Shown: piece by piece, positions 1 to 12,299 of the stretch | Numbering within the stretch: position 1 is the stretch's first letter | How the letters are laid out: the number at the start of each line of letters is the position of its first letter | NCBI GenBank assembly: GCA_029215795.1 | Contig: JARDYH010000001.1 | Coordinates: 227,877,654-227,941,653, forward strand | DNA length: 64,000 nt | DNA from: Anniella stebbinsi | Lineage: Eukaryota > Chordata > Lepidosauria > Squamata > Anniellidae | Reading direction: 5' to 3' | Notes under the pieces: generated by a model | Database searches by the model: none | What the model was told of the DNA's origin: nothing | What the model saw: the letters and a program-made list of their open reading frames with translations, nothing else | Program-made: the position numbers and the translations under genes

Positions 1-14
1 CACCCTCTATTCTT

Positions 15-40
15 GTAGTAGTAGTAGTAGTAGTAGTAGT
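15..40. repeat. (GTA)n microsatellite
   Basis: About eight tandem copies of a trinucleotide (GTA/TAG) are read directly at the window edge. Confidence 0.95.
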
Positions 41-1495
41 TAATATATCCTTATTAATCCACTTCTCGTCCCAAACGAGAATGGATTCCCTGGATTTGCA
101 TTTATGAGCCGCATCATGCCACCAATGGGAACCATTCATTTTATGGGAGTCTAAAGGAAAGAAGTCCTGTTTGACTAACTTTAAAAGTAAAAGTGTTAAT
201 TATTCAGTGGCAGTATCTTAATGTTGCTGTTTAGGCAGGTAACATATTTATCTTAAAGTACCCCAGAGCAAAAGAACCTGGGAAGAAGACAGGTACCTCT
301 GGAACCATATTTATCATGTAAATAGCTCAGAAAAGGATACTGCCAGTTACATCTTTTAAATACAAAAATGCAGGCATTTCACTATTTTGTAAATGCCAGA
401 GAGATGCAGCATCCGTTAGAGTTAACAGTGCGGCACTTTTGTGTTCAGTAGCATGAATCATTAATCATGAGACAGGCCATATTCTTGTACTGCTTCTGCT
501 TTCATTACTTGGCCTAATTAAACAGTTCTCTGAACTGGAATCTCAGATTCCTCTGTTACAGATTATCATTAATTATGGTGAAAGTGCTCAGAGATGTTGG
601 ACTCAATTATATTCTGCTCAACCTTGGCACTGTGTGATTCATTGCACAGCCTGCTTTGCAGATGTACTCTTTTCTTATCTTGCACTCCCACTTTTGTAAA
701 TTGGGCTCCGCCAGCCAACAAACTAAGAGTTATGTGCTGCGTTTTCATTAAAAACATGTTGGAGGAGCACAGACCAATTAAGGATTCTGTATTTTATATG
801 GAGTGATGAAATGAACACTGGATTCTGGGAGCATTAGCTTAGCAAAGAAAAAGGCTTCCAAATACTAGTGATGCTTTGCTAAATATGTGGGTGATCCTTT
901 CTGAGATTTCTTCTTTTAAATTCTGGAACTTGGATTGCTCATCTCTCTTATATGTGCCTAGCAGAACGTATAACAAGAGATTTAACTTTCCTGTTTGATG
1001 TATTAGTATTGATGATTTTATTGCATCTGCGGAAACAGCAGCACACTCCCCAGACTTCTTCCAAAACCACAGCCATGTATTAGCATTACAACTCACTGGG
1101 AAAGACTAGGGCACAAAACTTGCATGGGGTGGGACTGGGGAGGCAATTAGTGCAACTAAACGGACAATTGGACCAAGTCACTGATTTTTCTAGGCCTGGG
1201 TTTGTTACTCCAACCACTGGTACAGGCTTCTTCAGTCAAAGTGAAACAGTTCCTTACAGTTCACTCACATAATGGCCTGCTGTGCTGAGGATGTCTTGCT
1301 TGCCTCTTAAAGAGGCAGTACCAAGCAGACTTCACAACAACAATTGAAGGGAGATATATTAATGCCATCCGCGACCCAATATTTTCCAAATATCCTAGCT
1401 TCAGGGCCCATTTCATACTATATCACTGGTGCAGTCCACTATTTTTTCCTTAAACATTTAGCAGTTAAAAGGGCCTTTCCCAACAGTCTGACTTA
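41..1495. other. AT-rich spacer, no gene seen
   Basis: No coding sequence or recognisable repeat is visible. Short reading frames overlap on both strands near 569-806, but none has a recognisable domain or an exon-like splice context. The 540-800 part looks like single-copy DNA. Confidence 0.6.
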
Positions 1496-1614
1496 GAGCC
1501 TATCTACACTACTGCTTTAAAACGGTTTATAACAGTTTTAAACCGGTTAATAACCATTATTGACCGGTTTAACACTGTTATAAACCATTGTAAAGCAGTA
1601 GTGTAGATCGGCTC
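1496..1614. mobile_element. 119-bp palindromic TIR element (3-bp-TSD group)
   Basis: The ends GAGCCTATCTACACTACTG and CAGTAGTGTAGATCGGCTC are inverted repeats of about 25 bp with one or two mismatches. The interior is rich in AAACCGGTT-like half-palindromes. The flanks are TTA on the left and CTA on the right, a probable decayed 3-bp TSD. It shares termini with the elements at 52298, 54830, 58546 and 62765. It encodes nothing and is probably a PIF/Harbinger-like MITE. Confidence 0.75.
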
Positions 1615-1729
1615 CTAGAGGCTGTGATTTTCATTTTGTGTCGCTGTTTTTTGACGATGATGCCAGTGCTAAAGAAAAATAATGTTATTAAAAATGTGAG
1701 CTATGTATGTCCTTTGATTTGTAGAACAA

Positions 1730-1918
1730 GGGTACATCTAGTCTAGCATTCTGTTCACACACAGTGGCCAACCAGCTGCCCATGGGAAACCCACAAACAG
1801 GACTTGAGTACAACGGTACTCTCCCGCCCATGTTCCCCAGCGACTGGCATACACAGGCATACTGCCTCTGATATTGTTGGTAGCATATAGCCATCAGGAC
1901 TAGTAGCCATTAATAACC
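1730..1918 (-). repeat. Interspersed repeat R, partial copy, reverse orientation
   Basis: The sequence on both sides of CAGTGGCCAACCAGCTG closely matches 43321-43660 (same orientation) and, reversed, 30025-30155. This makes it a dispersed repeat rather than unique DNA. The forward copy ends in a SINE-like tail (GGACTAGATGGACC then GATCCAGCATGGCTC). I do not know the family name. A 68-aa reading frame across it has no support. Confidence 0.65.
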
Positions 1919-2229
1919 TTATCTTTCAAAGAGAAATGGGGTTGGTTCTTCTCACTTTTGGCTCTGCCCCTACCCCCACTCCCTCTTGGCATGTGGCCCC
2001 AGACAAATTGCTCCTGCAGGGAATGCAGACCTCCCCACACAATTCTGGTCATCCCTCCCCACACAACTCTGATTTAATGAGCTGTGTGAGAGAGGGAAGG
2101 GGGGCATGGAATGATTATCTCCCCTTCATGGGGGGAATCATCCATTGGTCTGTATTGGGAGTAGAATGCTAATACATAATAGAAAATGAATGAATGTATC
2201 CTGTCTGCAGACCCTCAATAAAGTTGTGG
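1919..2229. other. Spacer, nothing recognised
   Basis: Unique-looking DNA with a short direct repeat of a CCCCACACAA.TCTG motif at about 2034-2070. No gene or known repeat is seen. Confidence 0.5.
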
Positions 2230-2237
2230 TCTCTCTC

Positions 2238-2295
<58 letters not shown>

Positions 2296-2305
2296 TCTAT
2301 CTATC

Positions 2306-2357
<52 letters not shown>

Positions 2358-2386
2358 CTATCTCTATCTCTATGTCTATCTATTCT
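2230..2386. repeat. (TC)n/(TATC)n compound microsatellite
   Basis: Uninterrupted CT dinucleotides grade into TATC tetranucleotides. The low-complexity reading frames here (Ser/Leu- and Tyr/Ile-rich) are products of this repeat. Confidence 0.97.
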
Positions 2387-2400
2387 CTTTCCTCCCAACA

Positions 2401-2808
2401 AGGAAAACGACCTGAAATATGTTGAACTAATTGCAGCTTATGGACCCCACACACAGTGTATCGCAGTAATTGATACTAATGTGTATAAGCACATAGATGA
2501 TGGAAGACAAACAGAATGTCATCATGAAGAACCTCGATGGCGGACCTTCTCTGTAGCTGCACTCACCCTCTGGAAAACCCTCCCTTGTGTGGTTCGGGAG
2601 GTGAAAAATGTAACATCTTTCAAACGCATGAAAACACATCTTTTTGGACAAGCTTTCCCTGGATTGTAACTTTTTCTGGTTTTAAACAACATTTATAAAA
2701 AAAAAAAGTTTTAAATTTTGACATTTGTATATTACGGTTTTAATTGCGAACGGCCCAGAGATCCTTGGCTGTTGGGCAGTATGAATATGAAATAAATAAA
2801 TAAATAAA
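2401..2808 (+). mobile_element. LINE 3' end, L2/CR1 group
   Basis: The plus strand encodes a decayed ORF2 C-terminus (RRWRTFSVAALTLWKTLP then FKRMKTHLFGQAFPG). It fits the L2/CR1-group signature of F-S-V-A-x-x-L-W-x-x-L-P followed by FK..LKT.LF..AF. A 3' UTR with CGGCCCAGAGATCCTTGGC follows, ending in an (AAAT)n tail. The upstream part is missing, as expected for a 5'-truncated LINE. The microsatellite just upstream may mark the integration boundary. Confidence 0.85.
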
Positions 2809-4143
2809 CCCAGATCTGGCCTCCTGACGTCCTTCCAAGATAGGGAAGTAGAAAGCAGACAGGGCAGAGAGATTGCACCACATGCCGTAAAATGGGCAGC
2901 ACCCAAAGGACTTCCATCCGCATCTCATGCTGCACAATGACAATAATACCAGGGTCACATCTGCACACTAGTGCTGGTGACTTCCTTTGAACCAGAAAAT
3001 AGAAATAAAGCAGCAGTGCAAACTAAGCAACACATCTGAGCTCTAGAAGCTGTCTTCCAAGGAACATAACGGCCTACATACACACAGATTGACTGGGCAT
3101 GACGGGAGGTTATGAATGCGATTGTGATGGTGTTGATGGTGGTATGTGTTTGTGTGTCATACACGCAGAGGGTGTTAATAACATGTGGCTTGTGGTCTTC
3201 TAAGGAGCATTTGCACAAATGTAACATAACATGGCACTTGAGATGGCTTACTCTCTCTCTCTCTCTCTCCTCTCCTCTCCTCCCCCCGCCCTGCTTGTTT
3301 TTACAGGACAATTTGGCTGCAACTCCTACAAAGATGGAACTTAATGTTTCTGCCTGTGACTTGTGTGTAATCCTTAGGGACACTGTCAGGTGTTGCTCTC
3401 TGTGATGCCCTGGCCATGTATTCTGTCTCTGCAACTTCCTTGTTGACCCATCTCTGCAGCACATACCACACATCCATTAGCGCACTGGAATGTTACCACT
3501 TCACTGATGCACATCACACTGTACAAAAGCTCGACAAAGTCCTTTGTGTGCATTGAATATTAATGCATTTAGTGTAGCCAGCCTTATTTCCAATGCAAAG
3601 CAGGTGAATTTTTTTTTTGGGGGGGGGAAAGAGGGAGGGCGTAACGTTTCCCAGGTATTACTATGTGATTTGGGCAATATTCTAAAATGGGTGTTTATAT
3701 ATGCCCTTGCAAAACACCTACACTTTTGTCTGGGGTGCTGGTGCTGAGCTGAAGGAGAGCAATGCTCCCAAAAGTTTGAAATGTAAGCCTTTTGGCTTCA
3801 CAGTTTGGCAGCTTTCATATCCTGCAGTAGTTGCCGATTTTAATATATATGAAAATCAGTAGTCTTGTATCTCTGCATATGTGCCTTTTGTAATATAATT
3901 TTGACAGATGGCAAGCTGGATAAATCGAGCTCGTCACTATATAAAATCTTGGCTCGGCTTGCACTCTACCAAAACTTGCTTTAAAAGGGCCGTTCCTCCA
4001 CCCCACCCCCTTTTCTTTCTTTTCTTTTTAAAGCTGTTTTAGGTTTTGCCTGATTTTGTTTTTATTTTCCACCTCGCTATATTTTAGTCCCTGATGTATT
4101 TTATACTTGAGTTGTGTTTTAAACAAAACAGGGAGAGAAGGAT
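2809..4143. other. Spacer with small simple repeats
   Basis: Contains a (CT)n/(CCTCT)n tract at 3250-3290 and a T-run/G-run junction at 3609-3629. No gene is supported. The minus-strand frame at 2955-3473 is compositional and lacks a domain. Confidence 0.55.
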
Positions 4144-4144
4144 G

Positions 4145-4192
4145 GAGAGAGAGAGAGAGAGAGAGAGAGAAAGGGAGAGAGGGAGGCGTGTG
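4145..4192. repeat. (GA)n microsatellite
   Basis: About 20 GA dinucleotides with AAGGGA interruptions, read directly. Confidence 0.95.
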
Positions 4193-5886
4193 CTCCTGCA
4201 TAATGCCATAGACTATACTATTCTACATCTCCCCTTATTAAAAATAAATACGTTACCCGAGCCCTGTTTGCTCCATCTAAAATTCTGAGAACAATATCTT
4301 ACTACGGTGTGTCTCTGTGTGTGGAGGGGATGACAGGAAGCAGGTTCCCTCTCTTTCCAGCTCCAGATAGACTGCTCATTGAAAATGTAATACACTGCTG
4401 CCATGTCACAGGTCAGCTGGCAAATGGCAATCTGAATTTTAAAAGGAATATGAATAAAATTCTGTTTTATTTTGAAAATGAACTTTGTGCCCTCCATCAT
4501 GAATCCAATATATGTCTTAATCTTCTATGCTCTTGAAGCCTGCGGCTCCTGGCTGAGTCCTTTGACTCCTGAACCTAATAAGGAAATAGGTTGTTTTCTC
4601 ATCCTAGTCTCATTTTTAGAAGGGCTGAAACAAACAGTCCCTATTTCAAATGTAATTGACAAAGCATAAAAACATGTGTGTTATATAATTTGGGGGTTCA
4701 CGGCGGAGCTCAGGGCTGGGATATTTTATTTTAAAATTTGATTAAGATGTTATACCTCTGGAAATAATGCTGTCAGGATTCAGAATCCAAATTTACCAAC
4801 TGTTCAGTTTCATGTTTACCTTGGAACTGTACATGCCAAGCTGATAAAGAGATGAAACAGATAATAGTACACTCCATTTGGGACTAGTTTCATTTAACCT
4901 GAATATTATTCATAGCAGGATATTGACAGTTTTGTCATTGTGGAGATGAAATAAACTGTGTGTTATGTTCAGTCTATCCTATATTATTTGTAAATTATAA
5001 ATAACACATCCTCCAGTTTATTTATGATGATTTCGTCTCAGTTTTCTCTTTCATCGTGTTGGAATATTCAGGCAGTTCTTGGTTTTAAAGAGATAAGTTG
5101 GGTTTTGGTTTTTCAAACCTAATGCAATTTAGGCAGGTGAATATATTCTTCCTAAATAATAATAATAATTGGTCATGGGTGGAATTATGTTACTATTGTT
5201 ATATTATAGACAACAGTGATGAATATCTGTACTTGTACCGTCCCCATTGCTCATATTGAGAAAGATATTATTAGCATTTTTGATAGCTTTGATAGCACTG
5301 ATTTGACTTCACATGGTGATTACTATTTACTGTGGGCACGATCCATTCACCGTTAAGCACTTTGAAGTTCTATTGATTTCCTGCCCTGCTTATGAGCTTC
5401 CCAGAGGCATTGCGTTGTCAGAATAGAATGTTCTGATGGAGTAGGTGGACCTTTGATCTGATCCAGCAGTGTTGGTCTTATGGGTGAGAACTTAAGCAAA
5501 GACCTAACACGCACTTTAAAAACAATGGGAAGTCAAAGTGTTGAACTGCAGCTGTATCGTGCCCTATTGCTTCTGCAGTGAACAGGGCAACCACTGGGTT
5601 GACAATTCTATGCTTCTTCTTGGTCTGTTAAGCTTTACATTTCCTTTGAGAAATCTTCATCTGTGGCTGGCTGCTGAGTGAAGAGTGTGCACAGGAGTAA
5701 TGCATTGGCCCAATGTGTTTTAAAGTCTTGCAACTCTTTCTAGGGGCAACTGCTTTGGAGTTGTATCCAATGGTGTCCCTCCATTGATGGAAGACTTTTG
5801 GATCCAGTGGAGGTTTCCACCAGCAGAATGGGGAGGAAGGCAATTTTCAGTGATTTCCCCTTCCCCTCTGCAGCACTCCTGCAGCA
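4193..5886. other. AT-rich spacer, possibly conserved noncoding
   Basis: Long single-copy-looking stretch without LINE, SINE or TIR structure except the SINE-tail fragment at 5436. The part at about 4850-5160 is AT-rich, not low-complexity, and free of palindromes. No coding potential is seen. Confidence 0.5.
5436..5485 (+). repeat. SINE tail fragment
   Basis: GTAGGTGGACCTTTGATCTG followed by ATCCAGCAGTG resembles the 3' tail seen at 30100-30150 and 56930-56975 (C/TAGATGGACC..TGGTCTGA). Only the tail remains. Confidence 0.5.
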
Positions 5887-5894
5887 CCTCCCAT

Positions 5895-6909
5895 TAGGGT
5901 GACCAGATTTTGGAAACCAAAATCCCGGTCCACCCCTGCCACCCCCCCCACCCAAAACAACCCCCCCCCCACCAAGCCACCCCCCCAAAAAACACCAGCC
6001 TGGACCTACCGGGTTCTCTTCCTCCGTCGCCCCCGCCGAGTCCTCTGCTGCCACCCCCACCGGGTCAGCCGCCGCCCCCAGGTCCCCTGCCGCCGCCGGG
6101 CCTTCCTCCACCACTGCCAGGTCCTTCGCTGCTGCTGCCAGGCTCGTAAGGCCAGAGGCCACGTGGAAGAAGCGGGAGAGGGCTGATTACATCACTTCCA
6201 GATCCGGCCCTCTCCCATCTCTTCCGCGCGGGGCCGGATCTGGAAGTGATGTAATCAGCCCTCTCCTGCGTGACCTCTGGCCTCCTTGGGGCTCGTCGCA
6301 ATGGTGATGAGCCCCGAGGAGCCCGGATGCCCGCGCGGAAGAGGCGGAGGAGCTCCCCTGCCTCTTCCGCGTGGGCGTCTGGGCTCCTCGAGGCTCGTCG
6401 CCATCGCGACGAGCCCCAAGGAGGCCAGAGGCTGCGCGGAAGAGACAGGAGAGGGCCAATTACATCACTTCCGGATCCGGCCCTCTCCCATCTCTTCCGC
6501 GCGGCCTCTGGCCTCACGAGCCCGTCAGCGGCGGCGAAGGACCTGGCGGTGATGGAGGACCTGGTGGTAGAGGACCCGGCGGTGGAGGACCCGGCGGTGG
6601 CAGAGGAGCCCGGGAAGCGGCCACCCCAGCAGGTAAGTGCCCCCCCTCGTGCCTCGTGCTCCGGAGGGAAACGGATGCCCCTGCAGGTAAGGGGCACGAG
6701 GGGGGGCACCCTACCTGCTGGACGGCCGCTTCCCGGGCTCCTCCGCCGCCACCGCCGCTGGGTCTACTGCCGCTCGTCGCCACTCACTGCCACTGCCGCA
6801 TGACCCCCTGCCACCCCGGTTTTCCCCCGCCCCCCCCCCCCCGGTTGGCCTGGATCAGCCTAGGTTTCCCAGTTAGGACCGGGAAACCCTGGGCGATCTG
6901 GACACCCTA
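5895..6909. mobile_element. 1,015-bp GC-rich hAT-like element with exact 8-bp TSD
   Basis: The left end is TAGGGTGACCAGATTTTGG and the right end, read inward, is TAGGGTGTCCAGATCGCCC. CCTCCCAT flanks both sides (5887-5894 and 6910-6917), an exact 8-bp target-site duplication typical of hAT insertion. The interior is very CpG-rich. It holds a perfect 35-bp inverted repeat (6176-6210 with 6231-6265) and further copies of the same block at about 6450-6500, plus stacked GTCGC/GCGAC hairpins. Long overlapping reading frames (Pro/Arg/Gly-rich) exist on both strands because stop codons are rare in GC-rich DNA; no transposase motif is present. It is a non-autonomous element. Confidence 0.9.
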
Positions 6910-7047
6910 CCTCCCATGCTATTCCAAAGGGTCCCCAGCCCTCTAGATTTGGGTGTTTGTGGGGGTGGGCTGGAAGGAGAAGGGAGAACTGGAAAAAATT
7001 GAATCCCTTCCTATTCTGATAATGGAGGCCTCTGCTGGATCAAAGAG

Positions 7048-7367
7048 TAGGGTGACCAGATAAAATCCAGATCAGGGCTCATGTAACTTTAACAGTTGTA
7101 AAGAAAAGGGAATTTCAGCCAGTGTCATTTGTATGCAATTAGTTCCTGCTGAAATTCCCTCTTCATCACAACAGTTAAAGTTGCAGGGGCCCTGCCTTCA
7201 TTTGTATATGGCCACTCTAGTATAGTGCCTGCACCTTTAACTGTTGTGATGAAGAGGGAATTTCACCAGGAACTAATTGCATCCAAATGACACTGGCTGA
7301 AATTCCCGTTTCTCTACAACTGTTAAAGTTACATGAGCCCTGACCTGGATTTTATCTGGTCAGCCTA
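7048..7367 (-). mobile_element. Foldback hAT MITE copy 1 (320 bp), TSD TCAAAGAG
   Basis: Termini TAGGGTGACCAGATAAAATC and its complement flank two long inverted arms (CTTTAACAGTTGTA... and complement). TCAAAGAG occurs on both sides (7040-7047, 7368-7375). The asymmetric 45-bp centre is reversed compared with the copies at 16423 and 45403, so this copy is inserted in the opposite orientation. No coding capacity. Confidence 0.93.
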
Positions 7368-7375
7368 TCAAAGAG

Positions 7376-8509
7376 ACTTCCAACCCCACCACTGGATGCA
7401 ACCCTTGGTTCATTCAAAGAATAACTCAAGCAGTTCTGCACATTATCTTAGAGATAATATACTCTGAAATACTATACAAGACTATGTATATTATCCTCTG
7501 AATGGGCAAAACGATTGTTCCTGCAGAAGCAATGCAGAAGTTTAAACATGTGAGGCCAATAAATTGTTCTCAGTGCATATTTAAGGCATCATGTTCCTAT
7601 GGGTTTTTTTTTAACCTGGTGTCTTTGCTTGCTAAAGAGTGTGAAAAATCTCAAGGCATCGTCTTTATGCTTCCCTCCTCAGTCCAATCCCAGACACTTG
7701 GGAATGAAATCTGAATAGTACTGGGGGGCACTGTTCAGAATTTTATTACAAATTTTGTGTTTTGATATGAACTTACCTGATTTTGCACTTTAGAACCAAT
7801 ACACAAACTGAAACTCAGTTATCCTTTGAAATTCACATTTCTCCACATTTTGCAATGGACTTCTCCAAACAGAAAAATACACAGAAAGAAGTGTTTGTTA
7901 GGGGAAAGTGCATACGTTGGTGAGAATAATGTTACAATGCATTAGGATAATTGCTTTGAAAAAGGTGTATATCAGGCAAAATTGCATGCGAAAATACATG
8001 TGTTTTGCAGAGATGTGTATAAATAGGCATAAATATTTTCATTCAAACTTTTAGAAAAAAACATCAAAATTTGGGATGAAATGAATTTAAGATTAGAAAA
8101 ATCAGAAACTGAATTGACAGATTTGTCCATTCCCAGCAGCATCACTTCTTGATTATCCTGTTTCCACCGCCAAGCAAAACAAATTAATAAAGTGCCAATG
8201 ATTTTAAATTATGCTTCCAGGGAACATAAATGAAATGAAATAAAAGGAGGGTTACTGGTGGGCAGTGGACCATCTGCAAGTGCCCAAAATGTGTTATATA
8301 GCATACTTGGGATATTCTACTTAAATTACAGTTTTTACAAATAAAATTAATAAAGAGTAATGTTTTATTTTATTAATTAATATATTCGATTTCTCCCAGA
8401 AGGGATCCATAAGTTACTATTTGCATTTCTTTTCAAGTCTTAAATATTTGCAGTTTTTCTGATGAATTAAGTTACATTTGTAATACAGGCTTCTGCGAAG
8501 GAACTCATT
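7376..8509. other. AT-rich DNA, possible old hAT remnant
   Basis: 7735-8145 reads like the interior of an old DNA transposon: repeated AAATTTGCAT-type motifs, with GACAGATTTGTCCATTCCCA near the right end. I cannot find a clean left terminus or TSD. No gene is seen. Confidence 0.35.
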
Positions 8510-8580
8510 GACATTTTAGCTTCATTATAACTATGTGAGGTAGATTGTATTGAGAGAGAGACTGGCCCAAGGTCTTTATG
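8510..8580 (-). repeat. CORE-SINE fragment
   Basis: The ATAACTATGTGAGGTAGATTG and GAGACTGGCCCAAGGTC stretches match the core of the SINE at 8683-8898, same orientation. Only part of the core is present. Confidence 0.45.
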
Positions 8581-8682
8581 AGGCCTTAACTGAGTTCGGA
8601 GACAAGCAGCCTGCTCTAGGACAGAATGGGGGTCAGGTTCCAGAGCAGGCAGACAAGGAGGTGAGATATGATGAAGACAACG

Positions 8683-8898
8683 ATACATTTATATCCCACC
8701 TTTTCTCCTGTTGCTAGGATCCCAAGGTAGCTTGCCTAGTCTTCCTCCCCTCCATTTTATTCTGACAAGAACCCTGTGAAGTAGGCTAGGCTGAGAGTCA
8801 GTGACAGGCCCAAAATCACCCAGTGAGCTTCATGGCCTATTGGGGACTAGAATCTGGATCTCCAGAGTCCCAACCCAACATGCTAACCAAGACACTGG
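8683..8898 (-). mobile_element. CORE/MIR-like tRNA-derived SINE
   Basis: Read on the minus strand, the tRNA-like head (GTCTTGGTTAGCATGTTGGG) is followed by a B-box-like region. Next comes a core with GGTGATTTTGGGCCTGTCAC and CTACTTCACAGGGTTCTTGTC, and a 3' end GGTGGGATATAAATGTA shared with L2-type LINEs. This order is that of CORE/MIR SINEs. A plus-strand copy lies at 60480-60690. Confidence 0.7.
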
Positions 8899-9289
8899 AG
8901 ATGAGGCAGTGTCTGAGTTAAAAGAAAACAAGAGTAGTCTCTTTACCAGCTATTCCAATATAGACATGGTCAGACTGTATAGCTAGCTCTGATGCCAAGG
9001 GCTTTATAGGACCTGGTGGATCCGGATTGGTCTGTGTGGTCAGCTGACAATATTCAGGCTAGTTGTATTAGAGCAGGGGTAGGCAATTGTCGTGTATGGG
9101 CACCAATGCATCCCCAGACACCTTTTCTGGCATCCATCAATAAAATAATAACAATACTAATAATAATGTTTATTTCTTACCCGCCTCTCCCTCTGGATCG
9201 AGGTGGGGAGCAACATCAATATCAACAATAAAATACATAAACTGATTAAAAGCATATACAATTAATACATTATTAAGATCAACAAAGTC

Positions 9290-12149
9290 TTAAAATTCAA
9301 ATGGGTAGGCCTGCCGGAAGAGATCAGTCTTTATAGCTCTCTTAAATTCTTGAAGACTGGTAAGTTGGCGGACCAATCCTGGCAGGCCATTCCACATTCT
9401 GGGAGCGGCAGAAGAGAAGGTCCACTTGGAAACAGTTGTCAGCCTAGTCTTGGGCGACTGTAGTAAATTCTTCCCAGAGGACATGAGCATGCGGGGCAGA
9501 TTGTATGGGAGAAGGCGATTCCACAGGTAACCTGGACCAAAACCATGTAGGGCTTTAAAGGTAATGACCAACACTTTGTACTTCACCCGGAAACTAATTG
9601 GCAGCCAGTGGAGAGATTTCAAAGCTGGTGTGATATGGTCACCCCTAGGTGTACCTGTGACCAACCTGGCTGCCATATTTTGAATTAGTTGACGTTTCCA
9701 GACTAGGCACAGAGGTAGCCCTATGTACAGCGCATTGCAGAAGTCGAGCCTCGAAGTTACCAGTGCGTGCACTACCATTTTTAGGTCTTCCAACTCTAGG
9801 AAGGGGCACAGCTGGCGTATCAGCTGAAGCTGGTAGTAGGCACCCCTGGCCATCGCATCTATCTGAGCTGTCATTTGAAGCGACGGATCTAGGAGCACCC
9901 CCAAGCTGCAAACACAGCCTTTCAGGGGGAGTGTAACCCCATCCAGAACTGGTTGACACACCTCCAAACCCACGTTGGGGCCTTTGACAGTAAGCACCTC
10001 CGTCTTGTCTGGATTCAGCTTCAGTTTGTTTTCCTCATCCAGCCCATTACCGCCTCCAGGCATTCATTCAGAGGAGACACATTATCCTTAGCTGACAATG
10101 TTGTCAAAGGCATAGAGAAATATATTTGGTTGACATCAGCATACTGATAGCACCCCGCCCCATGCCTCCGGATGATCTCTCCCAGCGGTTTCATGTGGAT
10201 GTTAAACAGCATTGGGGATAGGATGGCACCTTGCGGTACGCCACACAGCAGCTCCTTCTTTGCAGAGCAGCTATCCCCAAGCATCACCATCTGGAACCTG
10301 CCCGAGAGGTAGGACTGGAACCAATGAAGCACAGTGCCCCCAAGTCCCAATCCCCTCAGATGTTCCAGAAGGATACCATGATTGATGGTATCGAAAGCCA
10401 CTGAGAGGTCCAGAGGTCCCCCTGTCAATACTCAAGCGCAGATCATCCACTAAGGTGACCATAGCAGTCTCAATGCCATATCCTGCCCAGAAGCCAGTTT
10501 GAAATGGGTCTAGAAAATCTGTATCATCCAAGACTGCTTGGAGTTGAATGGCAACTGCCCTCTCGATCACCTTACTCAAAAACGGAAGATTTGATACTGG
10601 TCTATAGCTATTAAGATCCAGGGGGGTCCAGGGAGGGCTTTTTTAGAAGCGGCCGAACCACTGCTTCTTTTAAACAGGATGGAAAACTCCCCTCCCTGAG
10701 AGATGCATTAATAATATGTTGTAGTTGTAGTCTAATTATATCTCCTCCCTGGGCGAGCAGCCAAGGACAAGGATTGAGAGGGCAGGTCATCCTCCTCATT
10801 CGTCCAAGCAGCTTGTCCACGTCCTCGGTGCTCACCAACTGAAACTGATCCAGTGTAATTCTACTTGTTGAGTTGTTGGACATTACATTGTCAGCCTTGC
10901 TATAGCGATGGCATCTAAGTCGGCTCTTATCCGAGAGATTTTATCTGTGAAATGATCGTTAAAGGCATCACAGTGAACTGCCGAAGGCTCTAAAATTGGG
11001 TTCAGGGGGGAAGGTGCCTGAGTTAGTCCCCTCACCACCCTGAACAGTTCTGCTGGGCATGAATTCACAGACACAATGCGTGCAGAGAAGAAGACTTTCT
11101 TTGCTGCACGTATTGCCACCCCATAGGAACAAAGATGTTCTCTATGTCATGTCTTGTCAGATATAAGTCGAGTTTACCGCCATCAGTGCTCCAGTCTTCG
11201 CCCTTCCTGCTTCAGCTCCCTGAGATCTTCTGTATACCAGGGTGCCCGGTTAGAAGCGGTTCAGAGAGGACGTTTGGGGAAGATCATGTCGATAGCCCTA
11301 GTTAGGTCTTGATTCCATCTGTTGACCAGGGCTTCTACAGGATTGTCAACAATATCAGCCATAGAACCCTCTAAGGCTTCCTGGAATCCAAGAGGATCCG
11401 TCAGCCTTCGAGGGCGGACCATCTTAATAGGTCTGTCACCCCTGCAGGGGCGGGTGGTAGCCGTGGTACTAATCCTGACCAGAAAATGGTCTGCCCATGA
11501 CAATGCAGAGGTATTTGTCACCTCCACCCACAGATCTGTCTGTTCGGAATTGAAAACAACATCGAGGGTGTGACCTGCTCAATGTGTAGGTCCAGAGACC
11601 AACTGGGATAGGCCCAAGTTTGTCATGGATGCCATGAACTCCCGAGCTGCACCTGACAAACCAGCCTCGAATGGGATGTTGAAGTCGCCCAGGACCAAAA
11701 GCCTAGGCGAATCCAACACCAGCTCCGAGACCAGTTCCGTGAGCTCAGCCAGGGACTCTGATAGGCAGCAAGGTGGCCGATACACTAACAGAATCCCTAG
11801 TCTACCCCTGGCCTTCAGACTCAGGTACACACACTCGATGTGATTCAATTCCCGGACAGGAAGTCTGGTCAAGTTAAGATTATCCCTATAGACCACAGCT
11901 ACTCCGCTGCACCACCACCACCACCACCCGCCCACTATTCCTCAGTTGCTCACTAACACAGTACCCAGCTTGGAGGGCCTGGGCCCATGTCGGGACACTG
12001 TCATCTCCCAGCCAGATCTCTGTGAAGCATGCCAGGTCAGCCTCCTCATCTGTAAGGAGGTCATAGATGATATTCCTTTTGTTTTTAACTGACCTGGCAT
12101 TGCATAGGAGCAAGGAGATGTTCTGTGGGTGGCCTGGTTCATTCTCCAA
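9290..12149 (-). pseudogene. L2 ORF2 remnant (endonuclease + reverse transcriptase)
   Basis: The protein would nick target DNA and copy its own RNA. Fragments in different frames carry the endonuclease start (NARSVKNKRN, CFTEIWLGDD), the central endonuclease motif (LLVLGDFNIPFEAG) and the RT fingers (VVRPLLKKPSLDP). They also carry palm motif A (DLSVAFDTINHGILL), the B region (LCGVPQGAILSPMLFN) and the C-terminal region (LDFCNALYIGLPLC, LHWLPISFRVKYK, SSAAPRMWNGLPG). At least six separate frames are needed to cover it, so several frameshifts and stops have accumulated. RT motif C reads QYADVNQ, so the second aspartate of YADD is lost. It is not functional. Confidence 0.92.
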
Positions 12150-12299
12150 GATTCAAGGGGTAGCAGGGCGCCTGGAAGGTAAAATGGTGTTATATATCTA
12201 TCTCTCCTTCCCCTGTAATGGTACTTCCCCCTGCTATTGCCGTATCTCCCTCTATCCTGCCTAACACATATTGCCATTCCCTGACACATTCCAGCTGCC

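Noticed and set aside
2190..2669. 159-aa frame with Ser/Leu repeats
   Set aside because: It is a (TC)n/(TATC)n microsatellite fused in frame to a decayed LINE ORF2 C-terminus.
5899..6946. Several overlapping 80-214-aa Pro/Gly/Arg-rich frames on both strands
   Set aside because: They all lie in or at the edge of the GC-rich hAT-like element with an exact TSD; open frames follow from few stop codons in GC-rich DNA and inverted repeats.
9953..12264. Plus-strand frames of 60-83 aa
   Set aside because: Antisense shadows of the L2 ORF2 remnant.
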